A DNA stretch of 11,953 nt from Lachnospiraceae bacterium (lineage in GTDB: Bacteria > Bacillota > Clostridia > Lachnospirales > Lachnospiraceae). Made by a program: the position numbers and the translations under genes. The notes beneath the pieces were generated by a model. That model was not told the origin of the DNA. It did no database searches and was given only the letters and a program-made list of their open reading frames with translations. This document shows, one piece after another, positions 7,937-11,953 of this stretch; position 1 is the stretch's first letter, and the number at the start of each line of letters is the position of its first letter. The stretch is taken from assembly GCA_009787745.1 (NCBI GenBank), contig WQST01000056.1, positions 1 to 11,953 of the forward strand. The letters run 5' to 3'.

Positions 7937-9361
7937 ATGAACTGTAACGAGTTAATAATTGTCTTAAAAAGTGATAGCGGCATTTGCTTATATCACCAGA
8001 TATATGAATATATTAAAAATGAAATTCAAAAAGGGAAGCTTAAGGAAAACGAAAAGCTTCCCTCAACGCGTTCTTTGGCTGATTTTTTACAGGTTGCCCG
8101 CAGTACGGTTAACTTATCTTATGAACAGCTTCTTTCCGAAGGTTATATTGAAGCGCGTCCGCAGAGCGGCTATTATGTATGCCGCCTTGAAAACCTGATC
8201 GAAATAGTTCCCGTGCAGTCAGCAAAGCTTGAAAAAGCAGTTCCCGCAGAGCAGAAATTTTCGCTCGACTTTTCACCCAATGCTATTGATATGAAAGAAT
8301 TTCCGTATAACTCATGGAAGAGAATTAATAAAAGTATTCTTACCGATGCCAATAGTGAGATGTTTTCGTTGGGTGCGCCGCAGGGGGATGAAGAACTGCG
8401 TGAGACAATCTGCGATTATATTTATGCGGCGCGGGGAATTAAATGTGCGGCGGAGCAAATTATTATTGGTGCGGGGAATGACTATCTCTTATTATTGTTG
8501 GAAAAAATTCTGGGTCGTAACAAAGTAATCGCGATGGAAAATCCGACATATCAACGCGCATATCGGATTTTCAAAACTTTCGATTATGAAGTTGCCGCTA
8601 TTTCAATGGATGAAGCGGGGATGATTCCAAAGATGCTTTGGGAATCTGACGCCGATATTGCTTATGTGATGCCGTCACATCAATACCCGAGCGGAATTAC
8701 AATGCCGATCGGGCGGCAGACGGAAATACTGAAATGGGCTTGCGATAAAGAAAACCGCTATATCATTGAGGATGATTATGATAGCTTCTTTCGTTACCGC
8801 GGCAGGCCTGTTCCTGCTTTTCAGTCAGTTGATGAGTATGGAAAAATTATTTATATCAGTACTTTTTCAAAAGTTATCGCCCCCGCGATCAGGATAAGTT
8901 TTATGATTTTGCCGGAGTCATTATTACATGTTTACCGGGCGAATTATAGTTTTTATTCTTCGTCTGTATCAAGGATAGATCAGCGCATTCTTAATGAATT
9001 TATCAGTAAGGGATATTTCGCACGGTATCTTAATAAAATGCGGAAGATTTATCGGGATAAACATGATTTATTGCTGAGAGAATTGGAGCCGGTTAAGAAC
9101 ATCTTTGAAATAACGGGGACAAACGCAGGGTTGCATATAATTTTGAAGCCTAAGTATAAATGTAAAATGAGTAGCAGAAGCATCATTGACCGAATGGGTC
9201 AACACGGTATCAGGATTTATGATATTAATGATTTTATGATCGCCAATAAAGCAGAATCAAAAAACGCGGCAATCCTATTCGGATACGCCGCGCTTAGTCA
9301 TGATGAAATTATTGAGGGGGTTAAAGTATTTAATGAGATTACTTTAAGTAATCAAGCATAG
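7937..9361 (+). CDS. MocR/PdxR-type transcriptional regulator (GntR helix-turn-helix fused to aminotransferase-like domain)
   Basis: A PLP-binding transcription factor of 474 residues. Residues about 14-82 are a GntR winged helix (LYHQIYEYIKNEI, EKLPSTRSLADFL, then RSTVNLSYEQLLSEGYIEAR). Residues about 108-470 are a class I aminotransferase fold with NPTYQRA (202-208), IIEDDYDSFFRYRGRP (276-291) and the PLP-lysine motif STFSK, K312, followed by IAPAIRISF. Such proteins sense PLP or an amino-acid adduct; the best known are PdxR (pyridoxal synthesis) and GabR. No pdxS/pdxT or gab genes are in the window, so the target is unknown and I give no symbol. The ATG has no good Shine-Dalgarno (GCGGAA upstream is weak), perhaps favouring translational coupling with the gene 31 nt upstream. 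It converges on the next gene with 3 nt between stop codons. Confidence 0.92.
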   Translation: MNCNELIIVLKSDSGICLYHQIYEYIKNEIQKGKLKENEKLPSTRSLADFLQVARSTVNLSYEQLLSEGYIEARPQSGYYVCRLENLIEIVPVQSAKLEKAVPAEQKFSLDFSPNAIDMKEFPYNSWKRINKSILTDANSEMFSLGAPQGDEELRETICDYIYAARGIKCAAEQIIIGAGNDYLLLLLEKILGRNKVIAMENPTYQRAYRIFKTFDYEVAAISMDEAGMIPKMLWESDADIAYVMPSHQYPSGITMPIGRQTEILKWACDKENRYIIEDDYDSFFRYRGRPVPAFQSVDEYGKIIYISTFSKVIAPAIRISFMILPESLLHVYRANYSFYSSSVSRIDQRILNEFISKGYFARYLNKMRKIYRDKHDLLLRELEPVKNIFEITGTNAGLHIILKPKYKCKMSSRSIIDRMGQHGIRIYDINDFMIANKAESKNAAILFGYAALSHDEIIEGVKVFNEITLSNQA

Positions 9362-9364
9362 TGC

Positions 9365-9970
9365 TTATTCATCCTCATCAAAAAAGTCTTCAACTTTTGT
9401 AACGCCTTCATTTATCACATGGGCAATTGACTCATTCGCTTTGTCTAAGGTTTCTTTAGCATCGTCTAAGGAATCCTTCGCCGCGTCGGTGGCTTTATCA
9501 GCGAAATGAACGGCGTCTTTTCCAACTTCCTCGGCTTTGCCGGCGATGTCTTTTTCTAAATCGCCCATATTGTTTGCGGCATTTTTGCTGATGTTTTCGG
9601 CTTTGTTAGCGATTTCTTCGGCTTTATCACGGGAAATGTCAACAAATTCGCGCACTCCTCCTGCCGCACCTTCGAATCCTGCTCTTACCGTATCTTTGAC
9701 CTGATAATAGGAATCGGTGATTTTTTCTTTAGCTCTTTGAAAAGCTTCGGAAGCAAATGATTCGACATTATCAACATTCAAAGAAACATAGGAGCGATTC
9801 TTAGTCGGATCGGCATCAGGCTCATCTTCGAAATCATCAAATTCATCATCGTCGTAAATACTTGATTGTTGAAGATTCTCATTTTTCTTTTGCATGTAAT
9901 AATAGATGCCGGCTGCCGCCGCGGCAGTTGTTGCGGTAAATAGTAAGAACTTAGAAAATTTACTTGCCAT
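9365..9970 (-). CDS. membrane-anchored acidic coiled-coil protein (YtxH/LEA-like), function unknown
   Basis: A 201-residue protein with no enzymatic motif. Residues 7-25 (Ala/Thr-rich) form one N-terminal membrane segment followed by a KK stop-transfer pair. Residues 39-55 are strongly acidic (eleven Asp/Glu). From about 65 to 195 it is a continuous, amphipathic Ala/Lys/Asp/Glu helix with repeated heptad/11-mer-like units (for example KAEEIANKAENISKNA and KAEEVGKDAVHFADKATDAA), then an acidic DEDE end. This resembles YtxH-type or LEA/apolipoprotein-like stress proteins of Firmicutes, but the resemblance rests on composition and not a diagnostic motif. AAAGGAG (complement of 9981-9987) lies 10 nt before the ATG. 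It is divergent from the TetR gene across 323 nt, which could make it a TetR target (inference). Confidence 0.75.
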   Translation of the reverse strand: MASKFSKFLLFTATTAAAAAGIYYYMQKKNENLQQSSIYDDDEFDDFEDEPDADPTKNRSYVSLNVDNVESFASEAFQRAKEKITDSYYQVKDTVRAGFEGAAGGVREFVDISRDKAEEIANKAENISKNAANNMGDLEKDIAGKAEEVGKDAVHFADKATDAAKDSLDDAKETLDKANESIAHVINEGVTKVEDFFDEDE

Positions 9971-10087
9971 AGATGGGTCACTCCTTTACTTAATGAATAA
10001 CTATAGTATGTTACCGTTCATGCGCCATTATTCCCTGCCACTCAGTTGAGCATTGGGATGACATTTCTTGGACAGTAACTCTCATTT

Positions 10088-10117
10088 ACTATATTAATAC
10101 GTAATTAGGGTTTTGAA
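10088..10117 (-). promoter_or_regulatory. weak promoter candidate for the acidic membrane protein
   Basis: On the - strand, TTCAAA (complement of 10112-10117, 4/6) and TATAGT (complement of 10088-10093, 5/6) are 18 nt apart. The predicted start is near 10081, giving a leader of about 110 nt. Another - strand pair further upstream (TTGACT at 10244-10249 with TATATC at 10222-10227, spacing 16) is equally possible. Low confidence. Confidence 0.25.
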
Positions 10118-10200
10118 AAGGGCAAATGGTAAAAAAAGTGAAATTCTGCTACACTATATATTGTGGTCAAAAAAAAGTTCTTACTAGTTTAACAAAAACC

Positions 10201-10229
10201 TTGAATGTGAGTAATAAGTATGATATATT
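10201..10229 (+). promoter_or_regulatory. extended -10 promoter of the TetR gene
   Basis: TTGAAT (10201-10206, 4/6) and TATATT (10224-10229, 4/6) are separated by exactly 17 nt, and TG at 10221-10222 gives an extended -10. Transcription should begin near 10236, 58 nt before the ATG. Confidence 0.55.
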
Positions 10230-10261
10230 TAATTTCGACCCATGAAGTCAACGTAATATAA

Positions 10262-10279
10262 TTGTAAAGAATTTGTAAA
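10262..10279. repeat. TTGTAAA direct repeat upstream of the TetR gene
   Basis: TTGTAAA occurs at 10262-10268 and 10273-10279, 11 bp apart (one helical turn), just before the weak GGGG ribosome binding site (10284-10287). It lies downstream of the proposed transcription start. It could be a regulator site or a chance AT-rich repeat; TetR operators are usually inverted repeats. Confidence 0.3.
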
Positions 10280-10293
10280 AATCGGGGTAATAA

Positions 10294-10899
10294 ATGAACG
10301 AAAAATTTTTCGATCTAAAGACAGAAAAACAAGACCGAATGATCAATGCATCATTGAAAATATTCTCGGTTAACGGATATCAGTATGCCAGTACTGATGA
10401 TATCGTTAAGGAAGCGGGAATAAGCAAAGGTTTGTTGTTTCACTACTTCGGGAGTAAATTGGGTTTATACAGTTTTTTAACTGATTATTGTGTCAGATAC
10501 ATAAAAATGGAGATTACGAATATCAAGAACGATAAAGAGACCGATTATTTCGTAATCCTAAAAGATATCGAAACGGCGAAGTTATCAGCGCTGAAAAAGT
10601 TTCCTTATATGCAGCAATTCCTCATTATGATGGAACGGGAAGATTCTCCTGATGCGATGAAAGCGACCGCCGAAAATCGGACGAATTTAAAAGCACTCTA
10701 TCAAGAAATCATGAAAAAAGCAGATCTCTCCAAATTCCGTGCCGAAGCCAACTCGCTACGGATAATGAAAATGGTAGATATTATGCTTAAAAGCTTGATG
10801 TACGAAGAAATTAAGACAGGTGCGTTTAAGCCCGATCATTACCACACAGAAGCCGTAAGTTACTTAGACATGATAAGTAGTCTTGTCAATAAAAACTAA
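10294..10899 (+). CDS. TetR/AcrR family transcriptional regulator
   Basis: A 201-residue regulator. Residues about 12-62 form the TetR DNA-binding domain: helix 1 with MINASLKIFSVNGYQYASTD, then the helix-turn-helix DDIVKEAGISKGLLFHYFGSK, with the family-typical G-LFHYFGSK-LY ending. The remaining 140 residues are helical and variable, as expected of the ligand-binding and dimerisation half; no ligand can be guessed. There are no neighbouring efflux or enzyme genes, and the only adjacent divergent gene encodes the acidic membrane protein at 9365-9970, so autoregulation plus control of that gene is the simplest idea (inference). The ATG at 10294 has a weak GGGGT site 5 nt upstream. A stem-loop repeat starts 22 nt after the stop codon. 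Confidence 0.92.
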   Translation: MNEKFFDLKTEKQDRMINASLKIFSVNGYQYASTDDIVKEAGISKGLLFHYFGSKLGLYSFLTDYCVRYIKMEITNIKNDKETDYFVILKDIETAKLSALKKFPYMQQFLIMMEREDSPDAMKATAENRTNLKALYQEIMKKADLSKFRAEANSLRIMKMVDIMLKSLMYEEIKTGAFKPDHYHTEAVSYLDMISSLVNKN

Positions 10900-10920
10900 C
10901 GGTCTATCTTGGCAGAATGT

Positions 10921-10979
10921 CATTACGGGCTTGCCACGCAATCTCCTTTGTGTAGGGATTGCGGGGCAAGCCCGCAATG
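10921..10979. repeat. 59-nt palindromic stem-loop, probable interspersed repeat
   Basis: The left arm (10921-10945) and right arm (10955-10979) pair over 25 positions with two mismatches (10925/10975 and 10936/10964) and one G-U, around a 9-nt loop (10946-10954). The core is GGGCTTGCC against GGCAAGCCC, and CGCAATC against GATTGCG. It is more GC-rich than its surroundings and fits the 'CATTGCGGGCTTG...CGCAATC' style of small palindromic repeats scattered in many bacterial genomes. It sits between convergent genes and could act as a 3'-end structure for both. Only one copy is in the window, so dispersal is inferred. Confidence 0.7.
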
Positions 10980-10998
10980 TGAGTTGCTTGACAAGAAC

Positions 10999-11757
10999 TT
11001 AATCCCTCTTATAAACACCATCCGCAGGGTACCCGCCCTTAAGTTTCTGCATCCCCCGCTGAATAGCATCACGTGAATTTTTCCAATCAGCATTTTGATT
11101 ACGGTAATCGAATTTATCAACCAGCCATGTCACATCTTCCGCTAACCGATTCATATTTTCCTGCATTAAGCGAAATATTAACGGATAAAAATCCTGTTTC
11201 TCTTTATCATTTAATTTACTTTCACTTGCTTCACAAAGATCACCAAAATGCTTAACACAAAACCCTTTAGAATTTTTAACTTTTTCACGGAAAACAGGAT
11301 CGTTTTTGTACATGATAAAGAAGGTGTCCATATAACGGTCATATGTATCAACGAAACGTTTGCAGATATAGCAAGATTCCGTCTTTTCCTGCGCCCAGAC
11401 AGCGAGTGCGTTTGTGCGGCTTGTGTTCTTTACAAATTTGGATTTAAAGGTAGATTTACTCGGCGAGAATTTCTGAAATTCATCATTCATTTCTTTGATA
11501 AGCCGCATATAATGTGTCTTAAGAATCCAGCCGTTTCCGAGCGTGTTACCATAATCAAACATTTTCTTCGAATGATGCCGGCAAAATCCTTCGCGGTCGG
11601 TTTGATCACGAATGTCGCTTTCCATATAAGAAGAGCCTGCACCCAAAACAAAGTCAATTAAATCCTGCTCAACATCACGTTCAACAAAACAAAAAGGACA
11701 TTCATCCCCGGCATCGACAGCATCATTAAGGGGTATTGTATAAAGTTTCTCTTTCAT
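10999..11757 (-). CDS. DUF6062-like protein with duplicated CxxC...CxxH modules
   Basis: A 252-residue cytoplasmic protein of unknown function, starting MKEKLYTIPLNDA. I recognise this opening and the following ECPFC as the DUF6062 pattern of Clostridia, from memory. Two similar metal-site-like modules are visible: C20xxC23 with C59xxH62, and C129xxC132 with C167xxH170, each with 34-35 residues between halves and GFC before the second half. No signal peptide or membrane segment is seen. I chose ATG 11757 because the family begins there and an extended -10 promoter sits immediately upstream. An in-frame ATG at 11802 would add 15 residues but would place that promoter inside the coding region and has no Shine-Dalgarno. 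It converges with the TetR gene across the stem-loop repeat and is divergent from the leader at the right edge. Confidence 0.82.
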   Translation of the reverse strand: MKEKLYTIPLNDAVDAGDECPFCFVERDVEQDLIDFVLGAGSSYMESDIRDQTDREGFCRHHSKKMFDYGNTLGNGWILKTHYMRLIKEMNDEFQKFSPSKSTFKSKFVKNTSRTNALAVWAQEKTESCYICKRFVDTYDRYMDTFFIMYKNDPVFREKVKNSKGFCVKHFGDLCEASESKLNDKEKQDFYPLIFRLMQENMNRLAEDVTWLVDKFDYRNQNADWKNSRDAIQRGMQKLKGGYPADGVYKRD

Positions 11758-11763
11758 GAAATC

Positions 11764-11792
11764 ATTATACCATGACTTGGTATACGAGCCAA
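11764..11792 (-). promoter_or_regulatory. extended -10 promoter of the DUF6062-like gene, predicted leaderless
   Basis: On the - strand, TTGGCT (complement of 11787-11792, 4/6) is followed by a 17-nt spacer and a perfect TATAAT (complement of 11764-11769) preceded by TGG, an extended -10. Counting the -10 as -12 to -7, position +1 is the A of the ATG at 11757. No Shine-Dalgarno lies upstream of that ATG, which agrees with a leaderless transcript. Confidence 0.65.
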
Positions 11793-11794
11793 GT
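11775..11794. promoter_or_regulatory. inverted repeat within the DUF6062-like promoter
   Basis: ACTTGG (11775-11780) and CCAAGT (11789-11794) are exact inverted repeats separated by 8 bp. They overlap the -35 and spacer of the - strand promoter. The placement would suit a repressor operator, but 6-bp arms are short and no cognate protein is known. Confidence 0.3.
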
Positions 11795-11811
11795 AATTCC
11801 ATAGACTTTTA

Positions 11812-11840
11812 TTGACTTTTTCTGTGAAACTGCATATAAT
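11812..11840 (+). promoter_or_regulatory. strong sigma-A promoter of the right-edge leader
   Basis: TTGACT (11812-11817, 5/6) and a perfect TATAAT (11835-11840) are separated by exactly 17 nt. The predicted start is A at about 11847. It is the best promoter in the window. It is back to back with the DUF6062-like promoter, with 19 bp between the two -35 elements. Confidence 0.8.
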
Positions 11841-11846
11841 TAAATT

Positions 11847-11927
11847 ATAAAAGTTGTGGTGACATAACTTGGGCTGGCTGTATGGTCTTGGCCCACCGGA
11901 GGCGGGGGGATCCCCCCGCCGTTTTTT
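11847..11927 (+). ncRNA. structured leader RNA or small RNA, family not recognised
   Basis: From the predicted +1 the RNA folds into three consecutive hairpins. The first pairs AAGTTGTG (11851-11858) with CATAACTT (11863-11870), one G-U, closed by a GUGA (GNRA-type) tetraloop. The second abuts it directly: GGGCT (11871-11875) with GGCCC (11890-11894), then GGC/GTC around a 6-nt loop. The third is the intrinsic terminator at 11901-11927. An alternative pairing of CCCACC (11892-11897) with GGCGGG (11901-11906) would break both hairpin two and the terminator. A strong ribosome binding site follows 14 nt later. It matches no riboswitch, T-box, SRP or 6S pattern that I know. It could be a cis-acting attenuator or a free RNA of about 80 nt. 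Confidence 0.5.
11901..11927 (+). terminator. GC-rich intrinsic terminator before the right-edge gene
   Basis: A perfect 20-bp palindrome (11901-11920), 8 bp of stem around a GATC loop, is followed by G and six T (11922-11927). The stem is nearly all G-C in an AT-rich neighbourhood. The T-run is on the + side only, so it acts on transcripts from the 11812-11840 promoter. Confidence 0.85.
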
Positions 11928-11940
11928 GTCCGACATATGC

Positions 11941-11948
11941 AAAGGAGG
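11941..11948 (+). promoter_or_regulatory. Shine-Dalgarno of a gene starting just past the window
   Basis: AAAGGAGG is a near-perfect ribosome binding site. The window ends 5 nt after it, where a start codon is expected within the next few bases. The gene is not visible. The terminator ends only 14 nt before this site, so expression of that gene from the 11812 promoter requires read-through. Confidence 0.7.
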
Positions 11949-11953
11949 TAATT

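Larger units (their letters stand above)
9971..10293. other. 323-nt divergent intergenic region, AT-rich
   Basis: No gene is evident here. From left to right it holds the ribosome binding site of the - strand gene (9981-9987), a weak - strand promoter candidate (10088-10117), an imperfect 14-bp palindrome CACTATATATTGTG (10152-10165), the TetR-gene promoter (10201-10229), and a TTGTAAA direct repeat (10262-10279). There is no tRNA, structured RNA or terminator I can support. The region very likely carries promoters for both flanking genes. Confidence 0.6.

Noticed and set aside
8032..8063. Perfect 10-bp hairpin inside the MocR gene
   Set aside because: It arises from the codons for G-K-L and K-L-P in the conserved winged-helix segment, where AAGCTT is itself palindromic. 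There is no U-tract and nothing to suggest an RNA role.
9337..9353. 17-nt palindrome GATTACTT-T-AAGTAATC as a terminator
   Set aside because: A realistic loop leaves only about 6 AT-rich base pairs, no T-run follows, and it lies within coding sequence.
10923..11120. 65-codon - strand frame covering the stem-loop
   Set aside because: It overlaps the DUF6062-like gene out of frame and its end is only a translation of the palindromic repeat.
11248..11661. 137-codon open frame on the + strand
   Set aside because: It is antisense to the DUF6062-like gene, whose Cys/His motifs mark the real frame.
11754..11942. 62-codon - strand frame at the right edge
   Set aside because: It runs through the terminator palindrome and both promoters, has no family likeness, and starts without a ribosome binding site.

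Overview
The window is a low-to-medium GC (about 40-45% by eye) bacterial chromosome segment, most likely from a Clostridia-type Firmicute. The reasons are AGGAGG/AAGGAG-type ribosome binding sites, TTG and GTG starts, a two-subunit glycyl-tRNA synthetase, and two families typical of that group (DUF2225 and a DUF6062-like protein). I cannot name a genus. Almost all of it is ordinary housekeeping DNA. There is no prophage, insertion sequence, CRISPR array, tRNA or rRNA that I can see.

From 1 to 9361 everything runs on the + strand in a tight series: the 3' end of guaB (IMP dehydrogenase), glyQ and glyS (glycyl-tRNA synthetase alpha and beta), purH (last two steps of IMP synthesis), glnS (glutaminyl-tRNA synthetase), a DUF2225 protein with two CxxC pairs, and a MocR/PdxR-type regulator. 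Gaps are 22-66 nt except the 127-nt guaB-glyQ gap, which holds two hairpins and a possible promoter. No convincing terminator separates these genes, so they could be co-transcribed, with extra promoters before glyQ and glnS. guaB and purH belong to purine synthesis, and the two synthetases charge glycine and glutamine, the amino acids that pathway consumes.

From 9362 to 10999 the layout changes. A 201-aa membrane-anchored acidic, coiled-coil protein lies on the - strand and converges on the MocR gene with 3 nt between stop codons. A 323-nt AT-rich divergent region separates it from a TetR-family regulator on the + strand, which has a good extended -10 promoter. A long, nearly perfect stem-loop that looks like an interspersed palindromic repeat sits between the TetR gene and the convergent DUF6062-like gene.

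The right end (11755-11953) is the most interesting part. The DUF6062-like gene (- strand) has an extended -10 promoter placed so that transcription should begin at the A of its ATG, which predicts a leaderless mRNA. Divergent from it is a strong promoter with 17-nt spacing. It heads a short structured leader: a hairpin with a GNRA loop, a second hairpin abutting it, then a GC-rich intrinsic terminator. A strong Shine-Dalgarno follows, and the start codon it serves lies just past the window. This has the form of an uncharacterised riboswitch/attenuator or small RNA.
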